Part shown: positions 43,967-54,940 of the stretch, piece after piece | Layout of the letters: the number at the start of each line of letters is the position of its first letter | Position numbering within the stretch: the first letter of the stretch is position 1 | Assembly (NCBI GenBank): GCA_025435555.1 | Contig: JAIWWG010000024.1 | Coordinates: 248,001-312,000, forward strand | Direction: 5' to 3' | Length of the DNA stretch: 64,000 nt | Source: Chytriomyces cf. hyalinus JEL632 | Lineage: Eukaryota; Chytridiomycota; Chytridiomycetes; Chytridiales; Chytriomycetaceae | Position numbers and translations under genes: made by a program | The notes under the pieces: model-generated | What the model saw: the letters and a program-made list of their open reading frames with translations, nothing else | Told to the model about the DNA's origin: nothing | Database searches by the model: none

Positions 43967-44233
43967 TCGCCGCTTCTTAACTTGTTAGATCAAGGGATTT
44001 ACGGCGCGTCTTGTTTTGCAAATCAAATAAACCTTCCGTGCTTCCTCACATCAAAATCCAGAACTTAACCGTTAGCAGCCTAACCCAGAGAGAAAGAAGG
44101 GCACAAGAACGAAATGCAAGCAGGTTGCCAGGTGGCAGTCGTTAATCTGGGAAATCTTATAATTGAAGTGGCAGTTCCTCGCACAACTCAACCAACTTTC
44201 AAAGAAAACAGAAGATGCATCTCGCATTTGAAA

Positions 44234-45268
44234 TCAAAGCTTCGGGCGGCAGTTGGCCTGTACAGTTTTTATTTCGCATTCGGAAGGCAAGGGCATTTTC
44301 AGCTCAAAAAGTGTCAAGTCGATCAGTTCCTTCCCACTTCGAAAGCTGTCAGGCCGCTCTCTTCTTTCAGGTCGGCTTCGGCAACTTTGAAAGTCGTCCC
44401 GTTTGAGTTTGACAATCGCTATGTTCATACCACCCCCACTACTCAACACCCCCTTCGTCAGGAGCACAGACTGCAGCATGGACTTCTTCTCAAGCCTTTC
44501 ACTGAGACTTTCGTCGTACATTAGATCAACATTCACTGCCCGTGCCAACACGTACGACTGAAACGCGTACCCACACCCAAGCCAAAATTGATTCACCCAA
44601 TTTACTCCAGTGTACACGGCAACAACGCTAGTTCCTACGATAACGAGGCTGCGGAGAAAGTTTCGCTGAATCAGTCCAAGAGACACGTTCGTAGTCCCTC
44701 CAAGTCGCACCACAGCCACAACGACAATCACAAGTGTTGCAAAGCAATCTGACGCGATATCGCCTGTACTATAATAAGCCGAGATTGAATGCTGAATATA
44801 CTCGCAGAAACGATTGTCGTTGTCAAAGAAGCCGTAGCTTTCGTAGATATCATACAGGGCCCATCCGAGCCTATGCAAAAGGAGAAGGTGGCTGATGTTC
44901 CGAACCAACACATGGTAATTGGAGATAACATACGCGGTATATAGCACAAAGACGTTACTGGTGAGAAACAGTACATGCGACGAAACGTTGCAGATGCGAG
45001 CCATTGGTCCGCAGACAGCTTCATTGTAGAATATAGAGAGTGAGGTAAGATTGTAAATTATGTTTGCGGCGTTGTTGATGAGAAGCAGAAGTGGTACAAA
45101 GAGTTCGGTCTTTTTTTGTTTCGAGAGGGCGTTTCTTTGGCGCGAGTGGAGAAGAAGAAGCGCGTTGGCGCAACTTTCAACCACCAGCCCGGACATGGCT
45201 GCGAGAAGAAATATTTCGACCTGGTTGACGGTGGTGGGATCGTCGGGGCCGTGGATTAGGAAAGGCAT
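44234..45268 (-). CDS. Seven-transmembrane protein, paralogue 2
   Basis: Single exon, 344 aa, same topology and clear similarity to the neighbour throughout (roughly two thirds identical by eye). It carries a longer cytoplasmic tail with ELIDLTLFE, which resembles a SUMO-interacting motif but may be chance. Both 7-TM genes lie between the two SP-RING genes. Ligand and signalling partner unknown. Confidence 0.75.
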   Translation of the reverse strand: MPFLIHGPDDPTTVNQVEIFLLAAMSGLVVESCANALLLLHSRQRNALSKQKKTELFVPLLLLINNAANIIYNLTSLSIFYNEAVCGPMARICNVSSHVLFLTSNVFVLYTAYVISNYHVLVRNISHLLLLHRLGWALYDIYESYGFFDNDNRFCEYIQHSISAYYSTGDIASDCFATLVIVVVAVVRLGGTTNVSLGLIQRNFLRSLVIVGTSVVAVYTGVNWVNQFWLGCGYAFQSYVLARAVNVDLMYDESLSERLEKKSMLQSVLLTKGVLSSGGGMNIAIVKLKRDDFQSCRSRPERRERPDSFRSGKELIDLTLFELKMPLPSECEIKTVQANCRPKL

Positions 45269-45507
45269 CCGTGCATCAAATGGCGGCTGTTTATTTTCTT
45301 GTGATCAAGGGATTTTCAGATTAAGAGTTCGGCGGTGTAAAATCTTTAAACTGCGCCATCTCTTCGTATCATGCGGGCTCCTGCCATCACGATTCATATA
45401 TACAGGAACAGTGCATGGGACTGCAGCCGCCTATGGAGCAAACGGTGTTCTTGCAGCAACATAAACAGGGAACTTTGGATATCTATGTTTCCATGACTTG
45501 TATTCTT

Positions 45508-47585
45508 TCAGTCAATCACGATTATCTCGATATTTTCAGCTGAATGAGTAGCTGTCCCACCCGTTTCAGTTGCAAGTGCCTGGGTCTTGCGGCGTAACCG
45601 GCGCGCCCGCATAATTTCCCTCCGAGACAGACCATCCAAAACATGATTCTGGGCAACTTCATCTTCCACTGCATCTTCTACTGCATCTTCCACTACAATT
45701 ACTTCATCCTGACTTCGTTTCAACGCTCCTGGATCCGCGGCGCGTATTAAGTCTTGCTGTTGCTGCACGGATAAGAAGGGGGCGTGGGTTCCATCCGTCC
45801 TAATGACGCATTTGGTCTCCATTGGGTATATACTGATTAGCCAGAGTAAATCGAGATCAATCTCCAGATCCTATTGAAGTGATTTTTGTTTCAGTATGTT
45901 TCGGTTTTTCCAACAGAGTGCGCAACTCAACTGATTGCTCAATCTTTTGCCCGCATCCAGTCACAGGACACTTCCACACATCTTTTGCCTGATTGAATAT
46001 CAAAAACGTCTTTTGGGGGGAAAAAACAAGGCAAAGAGTTTAACCCTAATCGCAGTAGCAACAGGGCTAGACTCACCTCCGCGTCAAATGCTGTCCGATG
46101 CCGGCAGTATTTTCCTTTCGCGGGGTGCTTGAGCTGCCTCGTTGTGAAAGGACACGTCAGCCCAAGCGTGTAATCTCCGCACTCAATTCCATCCGAATGC
46201 TCTTCTCCAGCGCCTATTCGTCGATCTGGCGACGCGCAAACATGCTCCAAAAGATGCGACTGCATGAACGAAAAATCTCGTTTCGATTTTGGAGGGACTC
46301 TGTGATCCTTCAAGAACGGATCCGATGAACAATGAGGGTATGCAAGTTGCGCCGAAATGAGCGCGGCTTCGTAGAGTTTTTCAAGCATGTCTGGTATTTC
46401 CAACTGTTTCCGCAGTAGGAGCGCTGTTTGAATAGATAGTGCTTTTGTTCGAGACATGAATTCGAGACGTAGCGTGAGATTGGGCGGGTTTCCAGTGCGC
46501 AAAAATGATTCGCGAATAACATCTTTTAACTGCTCCAAGCCGCGAGTTACGTTGATTTCCCGTTTTCCCTGTGCGTATGTCAACGTATTGAGCAGTCACA
46601 TTCATTGATGCGCAAATAAATGCGCATACCGAGTAAATATCGAGTGAAATCGTTTTATCTCCAACTGTCATTTTAAGGGCACCGTGAGGCAGTCCCGAAC
46701 CGACCGCTTTGAAATACCAGAGCAACTTTACGCTTTGCCTCAGTGACCATGCAGGAGGTGCTTCGTTTTCTTTTGTAGATGGAGGAATACTGCATCCATC
46801 GTATACATACTCCAAATGCTCTTGCGTGAGTGGCACTGTGACTTGAATTGGACCGGGTACAGTGTCATAGGTGTTGCCAAACGAGGCGGCCATCCAACAA
46901 GCTAATGAATCATATCTGATGTTTTCGTGCAGTGAGGCAGATTTCAATAGTTCTGAGACGTCTGAGTCTGATGGAGCGGGCCTCACAACTTTGCTGATCG
47001 TGGTGGGGATGACGGGAGTGGGTGCTTGGTATGGGACCGTTGCAGCAGGAGGTGGTTCGGCGGAAGGAGATCTTGTGGGTGTATGCACCAACGCCTTGAC
47101 GTATTTGTCCGCGGCTGTGATCACTTGCCCGATTTGGGAAGAAGGCAAGCGCCGAGAACCGTCAACTGTGTACAAAGACCCAAACAAGAACGCCTTAACG
47201 TATCTGGGGAAGAAAACACAGTCAGTCGTCGGACTTATTCAATGAAGGGTACCTCGAGCAGAGTGTGTCGAGTACTCACGCTGTCCATGTGGCCTCGGAC
47301 CTGTTCTCTGAAGGGGGCCGCACTGTGATCATGTTCTCCACATTGGGAATCCCCCGCATGATTCGAACGATGGCGGAAAGCGACGGCTAAGCAGCAGAAA
47401 CGGATGTGATGAGGATGAGTTGGGTCGAGCATGACTCAGTCGTAATGACTCACTCTACTCAACTGCCGCAGCCTCGACGGTGCTGACATGAAGTACGCTG
47501 CATCTTCCCGTCGTAGGTTGAGCTCGCGAGCAATGTCGGACAGGCCACGTCGGTCGAGGAGGAAGATGATGTCAACATTGGACAT
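45508..47585 (-). CDS. PIAS/Siz-type SP-RING SUMO E3 ligase, paralogue B
   Basis: Six exons (47585-47454, 47386-47280, 47203-46630, 46568-46077, 46009-45932, 45870-45508) give 581 aa. It is collinear with paralogue A but shorter: no SAP-like start and a reduced middle. The shared W..Y.KA.LF.S segment, the PINIT-like region (about 160-270), the SP-RING (about 408-461: CPFTTRQLKHPAKGKYCRHR, FDAE, then WKCPVTGCGQKI) and the following DLEIDLDLLWLI match. The last cysteine pair is CX4C, as in Nse2/Mms21, instead of CX2C in A. A SUMO-interacting motif (DEVIVVEDAVED) and a terminal IEIIVID follow. Likely nuclear SUMO ligase. Confidence 0.82.
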
Positions 47586-47628
47586 TTTACTTCCAAATAT
47601 ATTTAAACTTAAAATTTAACATTTATTT
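47586..47628. promoter_or_regulatory. 43-bp AT-rich gap between divergent start codons
   Basis: Only 43 bases, strongly A/T-rich, separate the ATG of SP-RING gene B (minus) from the ATG of the GT61-like gene (plus). Either the two genes share a bidirectional promoter with overlapping 5' leaders, or one start codon lies further inside. Confidence 0.5.
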
Positions 47629-50297
47629 ATGGTCGCCAAGCCACCGTCGTTCTTCTTCGAACCTCGCAAACGACCCCGGCCACGACGCGTCCTCCGATGT
47701 GTGCTTGTGATTCTGCTGTTTCTAGGCCTTGCCAGCATCGTTGGAACTGTCATCTTTCTGCACACTGGCGATACTTCAACATCCCAACTCGTCTATGCAA
47801 ACGACGCGTTCGCACGGCACAAGAGCTGGAGACACAATCAGATCTTACCGAGAACCACCCAAAAATCTCATCCTATTCGCGATCAGCCGGACACGGACGA
47901 AAATGAAGTCGACCTGTCGGTTATGCCGACTTCAATCTTGCAAGGCCTTTCGCGCCATCAGAAAATGACTTATGATGCTTATCTTGCGCGCTTTTTGAGT
48001 AGCAGTGGTGTGGAGATGAACGGTGGGGATACGGAATCTGGCGCTTTAGCTTTGAGCTGGGACTGGCTGCCCAAACTCAAACATGCCGCATTAAGTGCTC
48101 AGAAGGATGTTTCAGATCAAGGTCCTGAGGGGTCGGATTCACTGGACGATGAAGCAAGAGACTTGGATCAAGAAGAATCCGATATTGTAGCTGGCAGCGA
48201 ACGTGACAATTCCTTTGACAACGAGAACGCCAATGACTATGAGGACGACAAAAGCGAAGATGAAGCGGCAATTGATTCTGATATCTCCATACAAGACCAA
48301 GAAGACGATATTCCTGATTTGAAATCCCAGTCAGAGATAACCCCATCAAATGCAAATGCATTCAAACACATTCAGCATTTCGAAAACTTGGCTCAGCTGG
48401 CACAAGCTGCCGACATGCCAGTCCAGTTTATGCGCGAAATGATAAAGTCGAGCGTTGAAAAAGCAATGAATCTTGAAAAGGACGCGTTGGATCAGATGCT
48501 GACTCCAAAGCAACCAAAGCGAAGGGAATCAGAATTGTGGAGCGGTGACCAAGGATACCTTTTCAAACAAGGAAAACCGACTTGTTTTGGTCAAGAATGC
48601 ACGCGTTCAGAGTACATTAATGCCAAATTGAATATGACAACACTTTCAACATCGCAGGTGAGAGAGAGCATTCCTCGCGCAAGTCCATTTTATTTGAACA
48701 GTAATATCATCTTTTCCAACAGCACATGTCCACCTACTGGCAGCATGTGGATGTCTCCAAAATATCCTACTTTCCAATGGGTTCCCTCTTGAGTAACTGC
48801 TACAACCATTTATGCGGCGCATCGAAACCAAACAACTGCACTACCCCTTTCAACACCACGGAACTTGGCGCATCAGCCACACGTCCAATCATTCGAAAAC
48901 TCACACAACTCCTCAAACTTCACGGCAAAACCCACTCACACAACCACTGCATTGCATCCATGATGCCTGCTCAATCATTTCACTCGCTCACAAACTTTAC
49001 TCCCCTCGTGGACGGTACAATCGGCGACCCTGTGAAACGCGCACGCTTTGTCGGGGATGGCATGTGTAACATCATGAACTCGTCCTCCAACGACATGCTC
49101 CACTACATTGGGATCCATCAATGCCCCAAAGCGCGACAAATCCTCATCCCTGTCCCAAAAGCAGTTCCAGCCAAGCTTGCCCAACCACCCCGAACAAAAT
49201 CAGGACGCCGCAAGAAACTACCGCACAATGAACCCTTAGCACCGGAACCCCTCATTGCGCGCTACATGAAAATCGACAAGAAGAGGAACCACCAGTTTCA
49301 CAACCCGGTTCTCATCAGTCTCCGCCACGCGTTCATTTCACAGGCGGGACACGTGTCGACGGGCCGGCTTGTTGTTCATCCAGACCCGCAATGCGCGGAA
49401 GACACAGTACAGCCATCACTTGTACCCTCTACCAAGACTCGGTTCTACAAACACGTGTTTGCAGTGGGATCCCACGTGAATGAACAAAGACTCGCATCGC
49501 ACGGCATGGACGAGTGGGTGTGGATCCAGGTTATGCCGCGCATCGCCGCGTACCTGGAGGAATTGGATGCAGACCGTGAGATACGCGTTCACGTGACTGG
49601 CGGACAGACTGCCGTCGATGTCGTGGCCCGTGCGCTGCGTTTCCTGGGCCTGTTGTCTCTTGATGTGTCAAGCAACGATGTCAACAGCACAAGCGTGCAA
49701 GAGAAAAGCGTCGCCGCCCGTGTCATCTCCGGTCCTGCGTTAGCGGGGGTTGTGCATGTTCCAGAACCAAGCGTCTCGTGCTTTATCCCTGGAGAATGGC
49801 AAGTTCAGTCGCTGCGGGATACCCTCGCAAAGCGGCTTTCAAGTACAATGCGGGGTTTAGAACGACGGTCTTGGAAGGAGATCCTGGTTCTTGTGCCCTC
49901 TGGCTCAACTGGACGGTTATCGAACCAGGACGCAATGGTTCGCATGATCTCAAAAGATTTTCGCGGCTACGCTGTACACGTGCTTGAACGTGACGCCATG
50001 CCGCCTATTGACGAGAGTCTCGCGTACTTTCACGCGGCGAGGATCATTGTTTCTGTCGGAGAAGGCGGGAGTGGGTTGAGTTATTTAGTCGCGAGCCAGG
50101 TTGGGGCTGGCTTGATTGAGGTCTTGAAGGAGCCCAAAGAAAAGAGGGGCTGGGATTTTGTGTACAGTAGTTTGGCGCGCTTTTTGGGTGTTGTTTGGTA
50201 TGGAATGGTGGAGGAATTGAACTCGGACGGATCTCGGGTGGTTGATTTGGTGCATCTGCATGCTGTAATCACGGCAGTCATCAACGACGTGAAATAA
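47629..50297 (+). CDS. GT61-like type II membrane glycosyltransferase
   Basis: Two exons (47629-48657, 48723-50297) give 867 aa. A short basic cytoplasmic tail (PRKRPRPRRV) precedes one membrane anchor (about 24-44), then an acidic stem (residues 80-300, rich in Asp/Glu) and a luminal domain with several N-glycosylation sequons. The C-terminal region has the fold signature of family GT61: a Rossmann-type segment ending in ARIIVSVGEGGSGLSYLVAS..GAGLIEVL, where relatives usually show a GAGL motif after a His. The His-Gly-Ala is replaced by Glu-Gly-Gly-Ser. Role inferred: Golgi transfer of a pentose or GlcNAc. Family assignment is by motif only. Confidence 0.65.
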
Positions 50298-50354
50298 ACA
50301 CGCTGTTGTCTATTTGTTTCAGCTGGTTGCAAACCCAGTACCAGGCTATTTATT

Positions 50355-52648
50355 CTAAACTTGGCGAGGAATCTTCCGCCTTCCAGAGTACCAAAACTTG
50401 ACAGTACAATCAGCACTGCACGATGCAAGAATGGGCTCGGTAGGATGGAAACTGGTCGCATACACGCGGTCAGTATGCCCTTCCAGCCGCTGTAACAAGT
50501 CGTTGGATCCCTGCGCAAGACAAATTGGAAAATCAGCGACAGTTGCGGGGAAACGAATAAAAAAAAGTCACACACCTGGTTTGAATTTAAGCTGTACAGA
50601 TAAACGTACGGATCCGCACTACCGGTTGCAAGTAACATGATGGGCTCGGAGTACTTGTCACTGCAAAAAGACATTGCTTAAGATTCCCAATTTTGCTCAT
50701 GCCCATTTTCAACAAAAAAATCACCTCGTTTCAACGCCATCATCGCCTTTTCCAAACAGCTCATCATGACTGCTGGCCCTTTTCGGCATTGAAAGACCTA
50801 TTTGAGGAGCATTAGCCGAAAATCGAAAGTGAGTTTGCAGAAAGAAATATAGTAACCTTCTTTCAAACGATGAAAAGAACTTTTTATGGGCCAGTTTTTG
50901 TTCTTGTGACCTTTGAGGGCATGAATCATTCGTGGCACAGTTTCGGGCGGCTGTAAACCACGATCGTAGACTCGCATAACTTGACAAGACGTGGGGAGTT
51001 GGATAAATAAACGAGTATCAATCAAAAATGAATACGGGAGATCAGAGACAGTACCATTGTCATAACTGTTGATTCCAAGGTATCTTGGCTCTTCCTCCGC
51101 TAAAAAAAAAATCGAACGGGTTTTGAGTTCTTCAAGCATCCCCAAAACAAGAATTAAAAAAACAAACCATTCGCCATTGGACAAACGGCAATATGGGAGA
51201 TTGGTTTTCTTGTTTGATCGTTCAAAACAGACTGTACGGGTTGACCTTGTTTGTTTGCTCGCATCAGCGTTGCGAAAAGAATATCGGACACAAGACAAAG
51301 ATAGAAACCTGCGCGGATATCCCACGTCTTCAAGAACCCATTTGAATCTGCCGTAAGAACGTAGGAATTATCTTTGTATACGTGGATAGAGTTGATCATG
51401 GCATCGTTGCGAAGAATAAGCGCGTTTTCTGGTTTTCGTCGGTCCATGAGGCCCAGCACGTTTCGTGTTGTTCCATAGTAGAATTGTGATTTGTCTGAAG
51501 AATTGGGTGTGAGAAATGATGCAATCATAAAAGCAGCTTGTGGGATTATGAGATAAACCATACCGATGGGGTTGAACATGACGCATTGAACAAATCCATC
51601 ACAGTCATACGAGTCCATATACTTTCCATTCTCGATATCCCAAGTTTTACAAGTTTGATCGTATGCCTGCCAAGAATATAACAGTGTTCAGAAGCACATT
51701 TCACGAATAACAAAAGCCATTCATTACTCACCCCAGACAATAGCTGAGTTGAATCTTCAGACCAACACACGTCGGAAATATTCAAGGTATGTCGTTTCAA
51801 AATAGAAACCTCCTTTTGACTCAACGTTGTCGAAGGCCCCTCCCAAATCCGGATCGACTTGTCAAACGATCCCGTGGCAATGTATTTTCCGCAAGGCGAA
51901 TATTGGATGGCGTAAATGGCACCGCTGTGGCCCTTCAGTTCGTGTTTGAGGTAGAAATGGCGGGTTTCGCGGGAGCTTGTTTTGATTTCTGGTTCGGCTG
52001 AAAGAGATCGACAGTATATACAAAGAGGGGAGGTTTCATATATCAGCTTATATGCCTGTGCACATGTCGTTTAAGAAGAAAGTAAAAGCATTTCACCAAA
52101 ATCCAAAGTCACGTCCGTTGCTTTCTTGATTGAATTCGCGATTGTTGATACAGCAACTGAAACGGCGGCAGGATCCAAAGAAGATGCAAGCGATGGGGCG
52201 CCGGGAATCGCCGAGAGCGGTAACGCGGTTGTGGTGCTGAAGGAGTCGTCGGCCACGAGTGAGTCTGAAGTGAATTATGATGAGGCAGTGCCACCAGATT
52301 GAGTTATCAGTTAATGGCAGTTGAAGATACGCACCGATTACGGCGTCATCGTCGAGAGCGTCAAGGTCGTAGAAGAATGCGTTTGGGGTGCGAGAGTGTG
52401 CGCTGTGTGAGGAAGCGCCTTTCAAGTTTGCGGCAATGAAAGCGTTGAAGCGGACCGACAGATCAAAGAGGGACTTTTTCAGCAGTTGGTTTTCCTGTGA
52501 GGCGACAACATGTTTAGATGTATTGTGTTTCAGATGACGCTCTAGCAGACAAGCGGGGGCTGGCCACCTTCTCGAGATCAACGACCCGCTGTTTCAGCAT
52601 CCGCATTTCTTTGTCGCCGGCACCGGCACCGGCGCCGTTGCTGTCCAT
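50355..52648 (-). CDS. WD40-repeat protein with N-terminal coiled coil
   Basis: Twelve exons (52648-52568, 52494-52335, 52264-52097, 51997-51732, 51666-51564, 51494-51309, 51245-51168, 51099-51055, 50979-50857, 50797-50725, 50660-50576, 50510-50355) give 507 aa in consistent phase. A short leucine-zipper-like coiled coil (MRMLKQRVVDLEKENQLLKK) and a Ser/Ala linker precede a beta-propeller of about seven WD repeats. Clear repeats include LKGHSGAIYAIQYSPCGKYI, SFDKSIRIWEG, AYDQTCKTWDIENGK, LKTWDIR and the last one LEGHTDRVYATSFHPTEPIL..DCTVKFW. The last two blades resemble WDR5/Swd3, but the insertion before blade six and the coiled coil differ. A scaffold role is inferred; complex unknown. Confidence 0.82.
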
Positions 52649-52718
52649 CGAAGCGCTGTTTTCAGTTTACTTTACTTCAAAAATCGCATTTTTATTGCAG
52701 GGTGTGAAGAAGTGAGAC

Positions 52719-53564
52719 TCATGCACGCGTCTTTCCTTTGAAGTCATACGAAGGCGGCAAGTCGCCCCCTGGTGTTGGCGCCGCAGAATCAGCGACAGAA
52801 TCATCGTACGCAACAGGAGGCCCGTCCATGCCCTCACCCCCGTTGCCGTACGCCGGAAGCCCCTCTCCGTCACCACCTGCCCCAGCAACAATACGCACAA
52901 TGCGCACTGCTTCAACGAGCGATGCCAAAACGACACCCTGAGCACCCGTAACAGACACGGATAACACATACTGCACTCTGCCGGCCTCTGTAGCGGGAAG
53001 CGTTCCAGGGATCTTGAACAGGAAGCGCAAGTCATGGGCACCGGCAACGAGACGTGGCGTGGATGAGTTGGAGGTCCAAATGTTGCGCGACGACTCAAAC
53101 ACGACGAGAGCATTGCTGATTGCGTTGCTGCTGCCGGAGTTGGTGCCGCTGTTGCTCAGCGTCGATGCACCAGCAAGTTGCACGTTGATGTGAGTGGCAT
53201 CAATGGGTGCGGCAAGGGCCTGTTTCAGTTTGTGTATGTGTATAAGAGGTCATATGTGTGACAGGTGACGATGAGCAGGGTTCACTGCGAATCCCAACCA
53301 AAAGCTCGGCGCATGAAGATCGGTCATCACATGATTCGGCCGCTTACCAGACAAACGGTCCCGCTCAGATCTGTGCCCATTGCCTCGTCGGCAGCACCAC
53401 GCAGCACGGGTTGTTCATCAATGAGCACTTCTAGACTCAGGATCGCTGGATTCAGCTTCGACGCGGCCTCTGGTTTAATTGGGTTCAGGATTCTGCGTGT
53501 GTACGGGTTAGTGCACGCATATTGCGCTGGCCGTGTCTCTGCTTAACTGCTCGGCTGAGATCAT
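52719..53564 (-). CDS. Small arrestin-like protein (N-domain) with PPxY motif
   Basis: Three exons (53564-53548, 53492-53348, 53219-52719) give 220 aa. Beta-strand patterns typical of the alpha-arrestin N-domain are visible: [37 protein letters not shown] and [10 protein letters not shown]. There is no C-domain. The tail is Gly/Pro-rich and contains PPSYD, a PPxY motif of the kind bound by WW domains of Rsp5/Nedd4 ubiquitin ligases. Alpha-arrestins recruit those ligases to membrane transporters. The tiny first exon (MISAEQ) is chosen for phase and a good branch point (GCACTAAC); it is the weakest part of the model. Confidence 0.65.
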
Positions 53565-53627
53565 GTTCGTTGGAATATTTTATGAGTTTTTTAACTGGGT
53601 CTTTTTATAAAAACTTGCCTTCTCAGA
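53565..53627. promoter_or_regulatory. 63-bp gap between divergent start codons
   Basis: Separates the predicted starts of the arrestin-like gene (minus) and pyridoxal kinase (plus) and contains TTTTTATAAAAA near 53600. A shared promoter is likely if both starts are right. Confidence 0.45.
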
Positions 53628-54722
53628 ATGGAAGCTCCACGCGTACTTTCCGTCCAGAGCCATGTCGTGCACGGGTGAGCTTGCCGACCCTCGCTGCCAA
53701 CCTCACTCGATCGACTCACCCGCTGATACGCAGCCACGTGGGAAACAAGTCTGCAACCTTCCCTCTGCAGCTTCTTGGCTTTAACGTAGACCCCCTCAAC
53801 ACTGTCCAGTTCAGCAACCACACAGGTGACCCAGCTCAAAGACTTCTTCGCGCTCACACTGCTCATTAACAACCGCTATTCTCGACCGTTTTCTTTTACG
53901 GGGCACAAAGGCTATGCAAAGTTTACTGGAGAACGGCTGGAAGGACCTCAAATCGACACTCTCGTTGAGGGTCTTGAGGCCAACGGAATCCTCAATCGCT
54001 ATACTCACCTGCTGACTGGCTATCTCGGCCGCCCATCCATTTTGACATCGCTGCAAGCGCTCGTCAAGAAATTGAAATCCATCAACAAAAACCTGGTCTT
54101 CATGATGGACCCGGTCCTCGGCGATGACGGCAAACTGTACGTTGCGCCGGAACTTGTCGACTTGTATCGAGACAACTTGATTCAGTACGCAGACATCATC
54201 ACCCCAAACGGCTTTGAAGCCACCCTTCTAAGTGGTGTCAAAATCGTGGATGAAGCGTCTGCCTTAGAAGCAATCCAGAAACTGCACAGCATGGGCCCCG
54301 AAACCGTTGTCGTTACGAGCGTTGATTTCGGGACAAAAGCGGATTTAACCCTGTATGCTTCACACTCGCCGTCCAACACGCGTTTCAAGATTTCATTTCC
54401 AAAATTGAAAGGATCGTTCACGGGAACGGGTGACTTGTTTGCAGCGTGTTTGTTGGCGCGGTTGAGTCTTGGACCGGGCGGAGTTGGGGTGTTGAAGTTG
54501 GAAACGGGTGGGTCGCGCGTGGTGGCTGCGTGTGAGACGGTGGTTTCGAGTATGAATCAAGTGCTCAATGAAACGATGCAGCGTATGAAGGCTCGTGGGG
54601 AGGATGCTGGTGCAGCTGAGGGAAGAGGTGCTGAGAATATGAGGTATCGGGAGCTTTGTCTGATTGAGAGTCGTGGATTTATTGAAAATCCGGACAGTTT
54701 GTTTAAGGCGATGATGCTTTGA
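53628..54722 (+). CDS. Pyridoxal kinase
   Basis: Three exons (53628-53674, 53734-53825, 53911-54722) give 316 aa. The N-terminus [11 protein letters not shown] continues as [20 protein letters not shown] and [11 protein letters not shown], the classic pyridoxal-kinase substrate loop. The ribokinase-fold core shows [28 protein letters not shown] and the nucleotide/catalytic motif [12 protein letters not shown] with the catalytic Asp. It phosphorylates pyridoxal, pyridoxine and pyridoxamine for pyridoxal-5'-phosphate salvage in the cytosol. HG-HVGNK has His where Tyr is usual. Length fits the family. Residues about 265-285 carry an Ala/Gly-rich insertion. Confidence 0.93.
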
Positions 54723-54940
54723 GAAAATGGTTCGTTGTGTGGGATTCTTTGGATGAGTGGCCGATGAAACGGACGTTTCTTTTTCTTTTTTGGTTGCTCC
54801 CATGCTCTGACGGCAATAAAACGGACTTCATTCTCGCAGCAGTGTAAGCACTGTTGTATTGATATTGAGTTGAATGTATTTATGTCAAAGGCTCCTTCAA
54901 TAATTTTGCCGGTAGCGCACCCCACGCACACACCCCAACA

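Noticed and set aside
54393-54803. 136-codon antisense ORF over the 3' end of pyridoxal kinase
   Set aside because: No homology pattern; it overlaps strongly conserved sense codons.
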